Made by a program: the position numbers and the translations under genes. DNA of 64,000 bases from NCBI GenBank assembly GCA_017590115.1, contig JAGGNK010007004.1, forward strand, positions 11,307,296 through 11,371,295, read 5' to 3'. Shown here piece after piece: positions 14,001-29,000 of this stretch. Below the pieces are notes generated by a model. That model was not told the origin of the DNA. It saw only the letters and a list, made by a program, of their open reading frames with translations, and made no database searches. The stretch is from Montifringilla adamsi. Its lineage: Eukaryota > Chordata > Aves > Passeriformes > Passeridae. Numbering within the stretch: position 1 is the stretch's first letter; every line of letters begins with the position of its first letter.

Positions 14001-17000
14001 GGTCTTTCTCATGTCTTGGAACCAGATATAACACTGCTATCCACTCAAACAACATATTAGACATCATTTGCCCCTTCAGTAAGTGGAGCTTCATCTTCCC
14101 TACTCATTTAACATTCTCCAAGAGTAAACACTTAACCTAAGTAAGTCTTGTCATTCAAATGTCATACCTGGGCAGTACAATGATAAGCAGATATTACTGC
14201 TAGTTAAATCTAATGACCCAAACTTCAGTCATTCCAGTAATTGCATTACTTTATAGCCAATGACACAATTACCAGAAATAATTCTGTCAAAAGAGACAAC
14301 TATCATCAACATCAAATAGGCAAAGTCTGTTTTGATTAAAAGTATCTAAATTTCACATAAAGAGCTCTCAGCAGTACTGGTACTGATTCTACAGGTGTAT
14401 CTAACAAGATTATAAACTCTCTGAAGACAGACTTGAGCAAAAGCCACAGCTAGATGATGCAAGAAACAGCTTCAGTTCTTGCCATTTGCAGATGCCCTTA
14501 TAATTAAAAAAAACCCCAAGGGTCAAGAAATCCAGTATTGCCTCTAAGAGGCAGTAGAAATGCCTCATGATGAGCATAAATTTTGAGCCATTGTAAAGTA
14601 AAACTTACTTGTTTTATTTTTCATTTTTGATCGCTTCATCTGGTAAATAAAATGATCCAAAGCTATCCTTTTCCAAAAAGGAATTTAAGAAGGCAGGGCA
14701 GTCAGGCTGTCAACACCCACACCCTGAAGAACTCATAGCAAGCCTTCTGCTTTTTCCTGCAGTGAGGGTTACAGGTGGAATTCAAGTCAATGACTAGAGC
14801 TACGGGTCAAGCCTGTCTTTAAGCTTCCATAAGCACAACAGCAGCAATAGGATGTCTGAGGACCTGTAATCAGATACTTCCATTACTGTCACTGTGATAC
14901 TACTATTTGGCATGGAATCATCCTGGCTTATCTACTCAAGTCCAGTGGTTTTCTGCCAGCAATGGGGTATGCTTTCCTGGCAGTAATGAGAATCTAAGCA
15001 ATGTAGGGAAGAACAAAACCCTGCACTGCAAAGTTCAATATTTCTACCACTACAAGAGGAATGAACATCTTTGTGACTTAGTTGACAGATGTTTGCCAGG
15101 TTTCCCTAAAAATCCCAAGAGCAATCTCAGACATTTAACATCTCTGAAAACATGCTAATAGTTCAAGTGACCTTTCAGTGGTTATGATCAAAGCACTCTG
15201 AACACAGGCAGCAGGTTCAGACATAACCAGAATGACTGAGACCAGGAATCCATATTTATGCCATGATAGATGCTTATCTTACAGACTGGGTCCCCAAAAT
15301 ACTCTGGATCCTTTCATTACAGCATGCTGCCACTTCTCAACTTTCAAGAAAAATCACCACCTAACCACTTAGCATAATTTAAACACATCCAGCTTGGGAA
15401 AACAACACCTCCCTACCACGAGTTGCTTCATTTGTAATGTGTATCACAATTCTGTGCCTCTGAGGTAGGTTTGACTTGAACCTCTTCTACAAATACAGAG
15501 CACCAAGCAGAAGAAGTCAATGCAGTGATTTTACTACAGACCACACCAGGATGTCAGAAGTTTTAGTTAACTCCTGTGATTTGAAAGGCTATTAAATACC
15601 TTCCTCCACCAGTTCCTACCGCATACGTCTCAGTACTGCAAGACAGAGTCCAGCAAGTTGTGAACTACACTGGTACTTCTGTTAAAATGGAGAATGCCTT
15701 TGGAGACTCAACAGCTTGCTTTTGAGAAAAATATTAAATCAATGTTTCTGTCATCTTCTGAAGAATATACCAGAGGAGTAAATAATGATGCCTTCCCTGT
15801 ACTTAATGAAGACCCTTCCTCTCTAAGCTCTCTAAGCCTGCACTGCAGATTACCAGCAAGTAGCAATGTTTGATACTATTTTTTCAGGCCATACCCCATT
15901 ACTGATGGTCTATAATTGCAGTGAACATATCAGACTGTGTGATATATTTCCTAGATGTGTACACTGACTGGTTGTTAACATAGGATAATGAGCAACACCA
16001 GTTTTCCAACAGGTTTCTGAAAGCATTTTGGCCTAATAGCTATATTCAGGATTCCCTTTCTCCAACGAAGTCTGTTGTATTTGAAATCTTTTCACAAGAA
16101 CAGTGTAAGTGCAGTTCACCTTACTTTAGGGCACCGCTATCAATCTGTTGATTTCAGGCCTGACTTCTTCCTCTTAGTTCCTTAAGGCTACTAAGATATC
16201 CTAGTATTAGTTTTTTGGCACCATACAGAGCAAAACCAGGATCTTTGCTCTTAGATGATCTGTTTTAAGTTCTGAGGAGAATCAGAGGACTAATCTAGAT
16301 TTTACTGTTAAAACAAAATGACCTATTAAGGTCTGTACTATTCCAAGAGGAGCCAGCTCCTCAGTGTTAGTCCCAAGTTACTCACATCACTGTCAGTTCT
16401 GTGTGTTGCGTACTTACAGTCTGCATAGCCTGAAAGGGAGCTGCTGTTATTGTGACAGAGCTGCTGCTTGCTGGAGGAGACTGAAAGCTTTGTGCTGGTG
16501 ACACTGATGGCACGGGGGTGCTTGAAGTAGGCAATGGCGACTGTGGCTCACTTGGGAGAGGAATAGTTGCCTAGGGGAAGAACAAATGTAATGAAAGGTC
16601 ACTTGATAATTATCAGGCAGTAACAGAAGCAGTTAATTTGTTCTAAAGCCTAGACTGACAGAAGTCAGCAGTTTCTACAGGATGACATTTGGACATATTA
16701 GAGCTACAAAATAGCTTTTGCTTACAATTTCAAATCTTGCTGTGCATCCTCAGCAAACAGTACTTCTATTGCAGTCTCTGCTGATTAAGTGAAATGTGCC
16801 TATGAGCTACTATACATACCATTCTTTGGAATAATATCACAATAAAGAGACATTAGGTATTTTTCCCTAACACTAACGACACACAGAACACTTTCTGTTC
16901 CATTTAGTAAAAGAAGATTCTTTGGCTGATATTGGACATTACTTCTCTTTTCTGAAGGAACTTAGGAAATTTAGGGAGTCTGATTTTTTTCCCTTTCCAA

Positions 17001-20000
17001 CTTAATTATGTTTCAGATTAGAAACAATGCTGAGTTGTCCAGACAAAGTGTTAACCAGCATTAGACCTCAGCTAAGCAGACGGCAAAATGAAGTGTTGAT
17101 TTAGAACACCAATATTTACACAAAACAGGAGTCAAAAGGGACATGTTTAGAGCCTTACCATTTCAGCAACTTAAATATTTACCTTACTTGTGATAGCTCA
17201 CCTGGGCAATTTCAATCTTTTTAGGTATCAGTGGCTCAGAAATACGTGAACTTGTCTGATACAGAGGCTGGGAAGTATATTTCTCATTCTCTTGAGAAAG
17301 TGATGTTGATGCCTAGAAGAAGCCATAATGCACCTGTTATTATGAGTAGCACTACAGAGTTCTGGTAAAGCTACGAAACACCAGCGCTAAAGTTGAAACA
17401 AATGGATTTTGAAAGACCAGGACAAACATTAATTCCAAAGCCAAAGAATTAAACAGTCATCTTAACCAAAGCTTCAAGTAATTAGCTTTAGAGATTCAGA
17501 TTTAGAGTACTCTTCTTACACAACTGGTTGCACAACTAGCTCTGCAAAGTCAAATCATTTTAAGAACAGTAGATTGCTTCAAGCACTTACAGTGAAGTCT
17601 GCAACACATACCTGACTCACTGAATTAAATGGAAAGATACTAGTAAGCTCTGTTGAACAAGGCTTTGCAAAGCCTGTGTGTCCTATAGTTAGCTCACACT
17701 TGTAATACTACATATAGGAGCTGCTTAATACTTAAATATGGAGCCTAGGGCTAAAGACTACCAGTCCTGTGCTCACTATGTACACATCACAGTGCCTCAG
17801 ACAGCACTGGGGTGTACTTGCACACCAGGAGGAGCACTGCCACCGTGGAGTGTATGCCCTGGTTCTGCTGGGACCAAAACTTAACTACTGCTTTCCATGG
17901 AAAAGAAAGACAGACACTAGACTTCAAGCTTCAAGGGACTAGAGATAGGCTGGGCACAAGCAACCCTAAGTCCAAACAATAAGTTTGCATTCTACAAAAA
18001 AATCAGATGTTCCATTTTATAGCACAGCACAGGCCTTCTGGAATCAAATTGAACAGCAGAATTATTGAATTCTTGTCAGCACAAGGAGTCCCATGGCGCT
18101 GTAGAAGAGATAGAAAGTGTCAAGAACTGGGACAAAACTGCTGATTCAAGACTAATAGCCCTATCAGTATATAGTATATTAAGAAATAGAGTAAGTACTA
18201 CATACACAGTATGCTGATAACATGTGCATAAGCAAAACAAATGTAAAAAGCAAGAACATTTCCCATTATAATCTATACACTCTGAATTATAGAGTCCAAC
18301 AGGAAAGAGCCAACTGTGTCCTTGAACACAGCAACACAATTCACAAGAGATCTTTAGGACACTTATCTGCATAAAGTGAAGCTTTTCAGCTCTAAACACT
18401 ATTTGACAGTTATCTGAATGCTTAACTGCACATAAATATAATTAAGCAAGCAAAGTTTTAGGTCTTAGCTGAACACCAGGAAGTGAGATACCCAGTATTT
18501 TTTCAATTAGCGTTTGAGAGAATATCTCAGTCTTCATCTGAGATATTCAGTCTTCCATCTCAATTTATGCAACCTCTTTGTCATCATTAGAGGGAATATT
18601 CTACACTAATCAATGCAAATATTTATGCTGCTCCTATGTTCCTACAAGAATGTGCACCACACTTTTTAGTGAGCACTTTTCATCCCACACCCTTCCTGTG
18701 TCAAGAAGCAGACTGTTCACTTTGCATTCATGCTGTATTAGCAAGAACTTGTCACCCATTTTTAAGTATTCCAGACTGTAGGCTGTACTACTGCTGTTAC
18801 TTGTATGTTGTTCCAGTACAGTTATTCAGGAGGGCCCCAGCTGAGCTTTCTGTTAGGGCTGGCTGTCACACAGATCTGAATGCCAGCAAACCCCAGGGTA
18901 ACATACCTGTGGTGTCACCAAGTCTTCAGTTTCAGAGCCAGAAAGAGCATGATCAGCAGATGCTAGGGAAGTGTTTGAACCATGCAGCACCATTGATGAA
19001 GCAGGAGCCTTGCAAGGAGAGAAAACAGACATAAGGTTTTGAAAATATTAAAACGTAAATATTTGGTTTCACTAAAAGTCACACCCTCAGCATGTCCAAG
19101 TAAACCTCAGAATAACTCAGGGACTGAAGTGTCTTGATCAGTAAGTCAGTCTTTTAGGAATTCTTGTTTGTGGTAACGAAACACGTTTAAAAGCAAAAGT
19201 CACAAGACATTCAAGCACAGTGACTGAATTTAAAGTTCATTTAACCACAAAATTCCAAAGCTTGAGATACAGTCTTTGGTGTAAGGATCTTGAAGAGGAA
19301 AACATGCTACCTAGGAAAGAAACTAGCTGTTCTTCTGCACATGACTACTGGCTATGACCTGAATCTAAAGGGAAAATATGCAAACTATTTCAGCATGTCT
19401 TCAACACACTTCAAGAAACTTCAAGCATTTATTGTCCCTTTTCTACCAAAGGAGAAGCCAGCTTTGTCAACATTTGAACGAGTTTAGACTTGCAAGCTAC
19501 TACATTGTATGAAACAAAACTATTGGCAAGAAAAACAACTCAAGTGTAAGTCCTGCTGGTAAGTAACCTCTACCTGCCTCTTCAGGGCAGTCCTAACTTC
19601 CACTTACTTGAAGAGGCTGTTGAAGAAAATCACTCTGACTTGGCAGTTTCTGCTCTTTTGAAGCTGTAAAAATAGAATGCATTAAGCAACATTTATTTTG
19701 AAATTCAAACACTACATATAGTTTTGGTGTGCAGTTCTACTTTTTTAAAACATTTGGTATGTGAAGATGCAAACTATTTTTACTATGTGAAATTCAAATA
19801 TTTAAACCTAGCATCAGCAAACTACACCCAATTGAAAGCTTCAGGTTTTTGGCAAAAGAGGACAGGTATTCAATGACAAGAATATTTTTACCAGATTAAG
19901 GAAGAAAATTGATAAACTGGGTAATTGAGTTCTACAGCCCAAGATCCTCCCAGTCTTTTAGTATGGTCTGTTCTTTATATCTAAACAAGGATCTTCACCA

Positions 20001-23000
20001 GGCCTACTGATCTACAGCCCGAGCAAACCCTGTTTGTGCTTGCAAAACTGTACATTCCATTTACACTTATAGTATCACCTACCTACAGGACTACTTGCTG
20101 GAGTAACTGAAGGAGGTGGGGATGAACCAATGGCACTTGGTGAAGCCTTATCAAAATCCAGAATGGACTCCTTTTAAAAAAAGATCACCATTGGGTAGAA
20201 AAAAATTAAACTCTAGACATAAATGAAACATTTTCACTTGACAAGCTGCTTTTAGCTAATTAGGGCTAAATTCATTCATTCAGTGCCAACACACATTGTC
20301 AGCATTGTTTTCCCTAACCCAGTAGGAACAGGAGCTTTGTGCTACAACAGCAGAGAAAAACATACTTGCATGAAGTTGTACGTCCCTTGTATCTGAGTCA
20401 TCAGATCCTGAAGTTTTTCCCTTCTCAATACTGGATCTTTTGGAAGAGTTGAAGTAGAGCAAAATTCTGCAGCTGGCTGATGTGCAGGTTTAGGCACCTA
20501 ATAAGGAGAAGTTACATGAAATCTAATACTGGAAGCATGACAAGCTTCCTTATCCAATATACTTCCAGAGTAACCTAGAGGTGTCAGACACGTGGGCCAA
20601 GGAATTCTGTGTTCTTATTGATATTTCCCGAACCACATTTTCACTTTATTTTTTAGAAAAAAATCAGCTTCTTGTTGCTACAACTAGTTAAGCCACAGCT
20701 TCCATAGAATGGTTTGGGCTGGAAGACAGCTTGAAGATTATCCAGCTCAACCCCCCGCCATGGGTAGGAACACCTTTCACTAGATTAATTCACTTCAGTT
20801 TATTATAGCCAAATGTAAAGAAGTAAGTTTCCTGCATCTAGTGCAAAATTAGGCACTTCCATCTAAGAAAACTCACATTTCAGTTGAAGGCCAGAACAAA
20901 CTTAAAAATCAAAGCTACATCACTCAAGGTTTACTTCTCCCAGCAGAGCCAATACCAATAAGTACAGATCTTTTATTAGGAGGGCATTTCCAGACATTCT
21001 GAAGAAATTGCACCTAAGAGATATATTGCAACCAAGTAACTCAGGATGAGACCAAAGTGTTTCTACTAAAAAGCCAGATAATCTCAATGCACCACCTCCT
21101 GCAGAAAGTATTACATCCCAGTTTGGCATAAATACACCTGTACTCCCACACAAGAGCCTAACATGGACTTTTGTAGGGCTTTATTACTCCTTGATTATTT
21201 CAGCAGGTTCCTTAAGAGTTCATCCCAACTGGTTCTCACTCCACTTTAAGAGAGGGAAATATTTTGTCAGGGAAGAAGTCAGTCTAAGGTAACAGAAAAA
21301 TCTCTACATTAAGCTCCTTAAGCAGCAGAAGCCCTGTTATTTATAAGGTGACAATAATATTAGACTGTCTAGATGGTCTAACATGTCTTTTGAAAGCAGC
21401 ATGGAGAAGAGGTAGGCTCATTAGAAGTATTTTAAACCAATAATTTTTGTGGTTCTCCAGAGTTTTGTTGTTCTTATGTTGGCCTGTGCAGCTGGAGGGA
21501 GGCAAACCTGAAGACATTTAGTTGCATTATTTCAACTGGCCCAAATGTTGAGATATGCAGGAACATGTGAAAGCCTTTTTTTCCTACAGGAAAAACTGCT
21601 GTGTTTCTAACAGGAGGTTACAACTTCAATATATTGTACAGTAGCGTTATTATTTGCATAAAGTCACTGGAAAATATATGGCAGAAGGGTATTTGTGCTA
21701 TGATGACAATTGTCACACTAAATCCACCACAAACTGATAAAGTGCTCTGTCTACTTTTAGGATAAGCCTAAAAACACTCTTGCATATCCTTTCAACAGTT
21801 TTCTGAAACGAATCTCTGGCCTTTGCAGAAATTCCAATGCCATGTACAGGCAAGAAGCTTATAGCACATGATTAACTCTGGAGGACTCAGTTTCTAGTAT
21901 CTATGTGGCCCACATAACTGCTTGGTGAGCTGTGAGAAGTTTCACTTTACTCTTTAGTTAAAAGAGTGCATCTTTGTACAGCTCTATCTTAATTAGAAAT
22001 TCTGCTGCACAAGCACTATCTTTAACTACCAGTTAAATACAAGTTTATATTGCTGTAGTTTCCAATAATGAACAGCAACTACAGCTTTTAAGGATTTAAG
22101 TGCAGAACAAAAGATACAGTTGAATTAAGTTAATCTCCATGAGTTATTGATTAAGTTACTGGCAATCTGGATCTTTCTGTCCATCACTTTTAGTCCTCAC
22201 TTACAAAAAGTCTTAATTTTACAGCACTCGCTGTGACAGTAAATCCATTCTGGGTTAAACTGATAAATGCTTTTGTTACCCTCTTCCTCCTCCACTACCA
22301 TTTCTACTAAGACACAGGGACATGACCAAACTGTTTCTGTGTGTTTAAAAATGGGTAACAAGCTTTTCACCTTTAGGTGACCCGAGTCTGGCAGGGTCTA
22401 GAGCTCTTAAGATAGTCCACTAGGTGTGTGAGTGAGACTTGTGCATTAAACACAGAAAAAAGTTTAAAAAGCCCCAAGGGCATGAAAGCAGAAAAGACTT
22501 GTCACTTTTACTTCCAAATACGATAAAATTCCTGTATGCTTGTACAATTTGTCAGAGCTTTTATCTGCTTCCCCAGCTCATACTCTATGCATTCTGTTGA
22601 TAGCATTCTTTACTTCAAGAAGTACAAGAATGCAGGATTATATACATGATATCAGGGCTTTAGGCTAGGACTGAAACAGTGAGCCTTTCCATTCCATAAA
22701 GTTATTTTCTAGTTCATATAGATATTAAAATACACCAGCCAGAAGAAGCGGCAGTGAAGCTCATAATGATTTGCTGGTACCTAGGGGTTCAAAACTACAA
22801 TATTTAAGTGCAATATAAGATTGTATAGAGAAAAGTATCAGGAAATTAAAGTATTTCAGTTTTTATTCTTTTTAATAAAAAGATGCTTTGAAGACGAGCA
22901 GGTACTTGACATTCTTAAGATGTTTTCTTTCTAGCCTACAACTAGATGCTGTTTCTGGTAGTCATTAAAAGCTAACAGCAGACTGACCTATTAGTCTGGC

Positions 23001-26000
23001 TCAGATCACACCTGTACATGCTAAGATCACTTAACATTAACCTGAATGTTGCTTGAACCACTACAGTTGAACAGCACTGGTAAATTTAGAGTTTAATTTG
23101 TCATAAGAAATATTTCTGAAACCTAACTTCAACACTAATCATACATTCAGCAAAACGTATCTTGACTTACATCCAGAGAACTGACTGCCTAAAATCAGAG
23201 GTGAAACATCTAGAATTCTTTTTAGAACCAGTTAAGCCATTGCAAATAAACCAATGACCACTTTGGAATTTGGCTAGTTAGAATGCAAATTTACCAGGGA
23301 CTCCTGTTAAAGCTGGATTTTTTAGAGACTGAAGGTCTACTTACATGCAACACTAACATACCACTTCAACCATCTCATTTACTAGTGAAACTTCATTCTA
23401 TGAGATAGGCCTTGAATTCCTCTTTAGGTTTGTTAGTTATGGAGTACTAAATGAGGTAGAATGGTGACACCCAAGCTGGAAGTAGTGATTGCCATGTAGA
23501 TACACAATTAAAATCAGCTTTCTACTCAGAGCAGCATTCACAGTGGGTAGGAATTAAATGACACGCTGGATGATAGCACAAGCCAAACTGTTTTGCTTTC
23601 CCATACCAGGCCACAAATTCAGTTCTAACCAAGCTTGCTGGTCCACAGGGTGCACAAGCACTTAAACAGAACAACAGTTAAACAGGTTCACATCAGTTCA
23701 CCCTGCTGTCTTGGGCTCAGCTTCTTGGGTATTCCACCTTACAGTACATTAAGTTAAATAAGCATATTTTAATATCTCAAAACATAGTTTTTTAAAGACC
23801 TCAGAGCTCTAACAGTTAGATTCAGCTCAGAGGGCAGCAGCAGTGGCACAGATCTTTTATCTGCCATGCCTACATCCCTGCACAAAAGCATTTATAGATT
23901 TTCTTTGAGTCAAACAGATCCACCTACAGCATTGCACTGCCCCTTTTTTACATAAGCAAGGGCAAAAGAAATTGTTATCTGAAAAGCTTAACATGATTTT
24001 AATTGTTCTTTGTATGTACCTCAAGCCAAAGACATCTCTTTAAAAAATAGTTATGGAAACTAGTTATGTTGGTAGTACACTGTTTTCTACTTGTTCAATA
24101 TTCTTTTAGTATTAGGATTTCTCAATAGCTATCAAGCAAAAATAAAGGCAGCTGATGTCTTCCTACGGTCTATGTAAATCCAAGTTTGAATACTTTAAAA
24201 CATGCTTTGTTTACTTAGTTCAGCAATCCCCCTTCAGTGACCTCACATTCCAGCAGTTAGTTTAATTTCAGTATATTGCACACCTGCACACTACTTGGGA
24301 GATTTTGAAGCAGTTTGCAAGTTTCTCCAGATGACTGGAGACCCTCCTCTTTACTCACTGCAGCAGTTTTCTCAACCACTTAAGCCATCCATCTATCCAT
24401 CCCATATAAAATTAAGAGGAAGCATCTTTTCATTAGGAACCATCTTGCATTTAAGGTAATCTGATACCAGAAATTCCAAGGCACTTTACAAGTGCTTGAG
24501 ACTATTCCAGTACTTAGTTTCAGTTACAGGAACACTGTGCATGGCTGGGTGCACAACACCTATTTGTGCTCAGAGTTACTTAGTGAGGAAACCAGGTTTT
24601 CCACCTGTACCACCACCAGTGGACACAAGAGTCTACTCAGCTTGAGTGTAAAGAGGGCTCAAGCTGAAACACCTTAATCCCATGTTGTTACCCAGTGCTG
24701 CATCGTTACATACTTTTTTAATCTCATATTCAACCTTCGGTTTGCGGTCCCGCCTCTAGATACAAGAACGTCCATTTTTTCAGTTTTGCCAAGTTTACTA
24801 ACAAGATACAAGCTTAATCATTTGCCATGAGTAACATGGGATATACTGGTTCCTGCATTCTTGCAGGAAGACAGTTGTGGTTACAACACTGTGTACAGAG
24901 AACTGCTCAATTCCCCATATTTTCTTCCTGAAGTCTACCTTTAGATTAACATTTCTCTTAGTGACCTAAGGCAGACATAGCAGAGCTCAGTTATCTCTTT
25001 TGACAGTGACCAGTGTTGCTGCTACCCAGGCGCAGGTGAGAAAGAAGGTAATGTGATCAAAGGGTAGCAGCCTGTTCAGCTGTAAGCCATGGCTTTCCTC
25101 TTATATTTCTAACACTATGCTATTGTTAGGCTCCCAGGACAGCAATATGGTTTATGCATCCATCTGGAAATACGTATTTAAGCCTCTGTACAGTTGGAAT
25201 TGCTTGATCTAGACATTAGATCTCTCTTGAATCAGCAGCTATTTTAATCAAAAGCCTAAAAATTACTGAAGTGTTATTCACATGCAGCCACAAAGTATTT
25301 GATCCCTGGATGAGTCATACCTGCTTTGTACTGCTAACAGAGGCCAGAGCCAATAGCTACAGATGAACCAAGTTAATTCTTCTGTCTTGTGCATAAAGCA
25401 GTTATTCAAGGTTCAAACACAGCAATACTGTGCTGATGTAAAAAGCAAAGCAGACCATCTTGCTATTCAAATATAAACTTTAGCTGCCAGAATTATTTCC
25501 CTCAAGAAAAAATGAAAGGTGGAGTCTATATATTGGCCTACAAAATACACCTTAGATAAACTCTAACAGGTGGATTTATTCCAACACACTAATGTCAAAA
25601 GCTTATGACAGATAATACTACATATGCCAACTCACTTCTTTGGGTTCCATATCAAACTTCTTTGGGCCCATCTGTTCCTTTGGCCCCATACTGGCAGCTG
25701 CCCAGGACTTCGGAGGGTTCTGTAACTGCGGTGATGACACTTGCTGTTGCCTGTCAGCTTTTTCCCAAGCCTCTCGAGTCTCCTGCTTCTTTTGTTCTGG
25801 CTCCTCCCTAACATGTGCAGCCCAAGCCTTCACAGGCTCCTGCTTCTTTTGCTCTGGCTCTTCCCTAACAGGCACTTCCCATGTTTTCACAGGGTCTGGC
25901 TTCTTTTGTTCTGGTTGCTCCCTAGTTTGGGTTACCCAAGGTTTTGGAGATTCCTGCTTTTCTTCTGGTTCTTCCTTAACTTTGGTTACCCAAGGTTTTG

Positions 26001-29000
26001 AGGATTCCTGCTTTTTCTGTTCCTGCTCTTCCCTAACTTTTGTTACCCATGGCTTAGATGATTCTTGTTTCTTCTGGTCCTGCTCTTCCCTGACCTTTGT
26101 TACCCAGGGTTTGGGAGACTCCTGCTCCTCTTGGACACGTGCTACCCATGCCTTTGGAGCTTCTGGCTTCTTCTGCTGTTCCTCCTCCACACAGGTCTCC
26201 CAGGACTTTGCAGACTCACACTTCTGTTCCTCCTCTCTAACACGAGCTTCCCAAGGCTTTGGAGAATCTGGTCTCTTGAGTTCTTGCTGTCTAACACGAG
26301 CTTCCCAAGGCTTTAAGGTCTCTTGTTTCTGCTTCTGTTCCTGCTCTTTAATATCAACAAGCATTTCCCAGGACTTTGGAGGTTCTTGTTTTCTAGCACA
26401 CTCGGCTTCCCAAGATCTGGGCTCTTCTGCCTTCTTCTTGACAGAGTATTCTGCTTCAGGCAAATAACGCCTGTTGAGAAACTATATAGACCAAAGAAAC
26501 TTAATGGCTCCCAAGAACACATTTTGCTACTACAGTTCAGGTCAGTTAAATAAGGTCACCCAGCTACTGAAAACTGCTGACTAAAAGCAGAGCCTAGACA
26601 GTCTAAGCACTAGTCATAGAAACTATGTGGCCATGGCTTTATCCTACAACACTGCAGACTAGCTTTGCTTGGCATGCCACAGAGAAACAGGGAACAGTGC
26701 TCAACAGCACAAGTAAAACCCAGCTGAGTGAATCTACTGCCCTTATCCTCAATGCTACCTCATGTTCCTAGGCAGTGACAATGTCAAATCCAATTGTGAC
26801 TTTTATAAAGGTAGCTCTCCTTCCAAGCACCTAAAAAGCTCTGGTACTATATTAGCAGACATTCTGCTAAGCATCCCAAAATATTAGACCCAGTAACCAA
26901 GTATAACTCTCATTCTTAGTGGAGTTTTGATACTAAAATGTCACCAGAGTCTCAGATTAAGTACCACTGGACTTCAACTGCAGGCTGTGTTTAGTATTAA
27001 GTCTGAGAGTTCAATGATGACGTCCTAAGTTTTTCTAAGTGACCACTTGGTCATGAACAGGAAGTAAATACATGAAGTGAAGAATGTACAAGGCTCACTG
27101 GCTGAGACATTTTTTCTGGCTAGACACCAGATGAGAGTGAGGTAACAGTGTTACCAGTAAGTTACAAAAACTTGTTCTAGAGTACACCCTCTAGTGGGAT
27201 ACCTGGGAAATAGGGATTCAGCATTTTAAGAACCAGTATTTCCACTTGGAAAAAGACACCCCCTTCTCCACCTTTTGAACCAGGTTTAATGACTTCTATG
27301 CTACTGACAGTCAAAGCTTAAGTTCAGGAGTCTGAAGACCTGCTGAAACAGGTCTACACACCCCCATGCACACAAGCCTGTCTTGGGTTTCCTAACTTCC
27401 CAACAAATCAGAGCAAAACCAACATCATTCTCAACCCCACCAGTATCAAGGCTACTGCAACGAGCTTAGCTTTTACAGACAGCTTTAGTAGATGTCTATT
27501 TTCTCTGTTCCACAGTACACAAAAGATCAGTGCTCCCACTCTAAAGGCAGATGCTTTGTTTTATTCGGGAAAGTGCCAGAGCATTAAAGTACTATACTGC
27601 TTCATGTAATCCTGCTCCATTCATCCCAAAATACAACACCAGATGCCATAAATTTGGGGTTAAAAACAGAAATGCAACCAAGTCTTTAATGCTTCCTACA
27701 TCAAGCAACACTTAAATTACTGTTCAGACTTCCTTTTTAAGTTTAAAAAAGGGTTGCAGAAGAGCATTTATAAATGTGTGTCTGAAAAATCACAATACTA
27801 AAGGCAAGCAATTAACGGTAGAGTATCTTACCTCCTGTGGCTGTATTTCAGATTTCATAAGCTCCATAATGGATTCTAGAAAAAGGAGGTTAATTTGTTT
27901 CAACTGATCAAATGCAGAAGGGCAGATCAAACAGTAGCAACTCATAAAATCTATTTAAATAGTAGTACCAATTTGCTAAACCAGACATTCTGAAAGCTCA
28001 GCTTGCCATTCAACATGCTATTTCCAGACAAGCTTTTATTTTCTAAGTTTTACAGCTGCAGAATTTTAGAGTTAAACAAGAAACATTTTATAGTATTCAT
28101 AATTTTGTTATTCTAATATGTAACTTTCCCTACACACCAAACAGTCCCCACAGCTTCAACTTGCTCAGAAGGCAAAAGCATTCTATTACTATGATTTAAA
28201 GGGTTTTTTTCTACATTACTAGCTAAAACAGGGCTGCAAGCCCTGCAGGTTCCACTCCAGTTACTACATAGCAAGTAAGCTACAGCACAGCATTAGATTT
28301 AGCACCAAGCTATGCAAAGTCAGTGCTCAGTTCAAGCTTTTCCCAACACTGATATAAAAATTGAACCCTGTAATATTCCACCTGATTCATTGGCAGACTC
28401 TCCTTTTGACAGCTGTCTTGTTTTCTCAGGTTTTCTATTTACTTCTTCTTCCAATTCTTTTACTGGCACAGTGGTGCGAGGAGTCGGGATACTTTCAAAG
28501 TAGCCAGAGTCTAGAAGCTTGGACAACAGGTCCTTCATGTGTTTATCTAAAAAGTTCATAAAGTTAAGATAACAAAATCTGAAATTAAGGGGTATTCAGA
28601 TTACAGATGAAGACTTGTTACTTCCTTTATATGAACTGCAGTTACACCAAGTTCACACATCTTACCAAGCTATAGCAAAATGTTTTAATTAAGGAAATTA
28701 TTTATTAGACTGCTTAATTTAATGCAGTTGAAAATACCTTTGCAATCCCAGGGCAAGACTGCATCTTGTGTTTAATGCCCACAAGGTAAACACAGAGCCA
28801 CCTGGTCTCCCATATGCTTGGAAATGGCTTTGTTTACCAGGTATAAGCTAGCCAGCTTTGATATTAAAATCACATGAGACTGCAACAGAGGTAAAGCTAA
28901 ACAGTCACAATGGAACTACTCTACAAGACACTCTTGCTGATAACAGGATGGTGTCGCAGAAAGAAAAGTTAAGAACTGTAGAAACAAGCAGGGGAAATAC

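Larger units (their letters stand above)
8054..20082 (-). other. CAPRIN2: CAPRIN2 introns 12-20
   Basis: Intronic sequence between the listed exons, the longest being 13602-16417. AT-rich; an A13 run lies at 12559-12571. No recognised mobile element or RNA gene. Confidence 0.4.

Noticed and set aside
25640..26467. Plus-strand open frame of 275 codons rich in Cys, Ser and Phe
   Set aside because: It is the antisense shadow of the CAPRIN2 Trp-repeat exon, whose 57-nt units keep several frames open.
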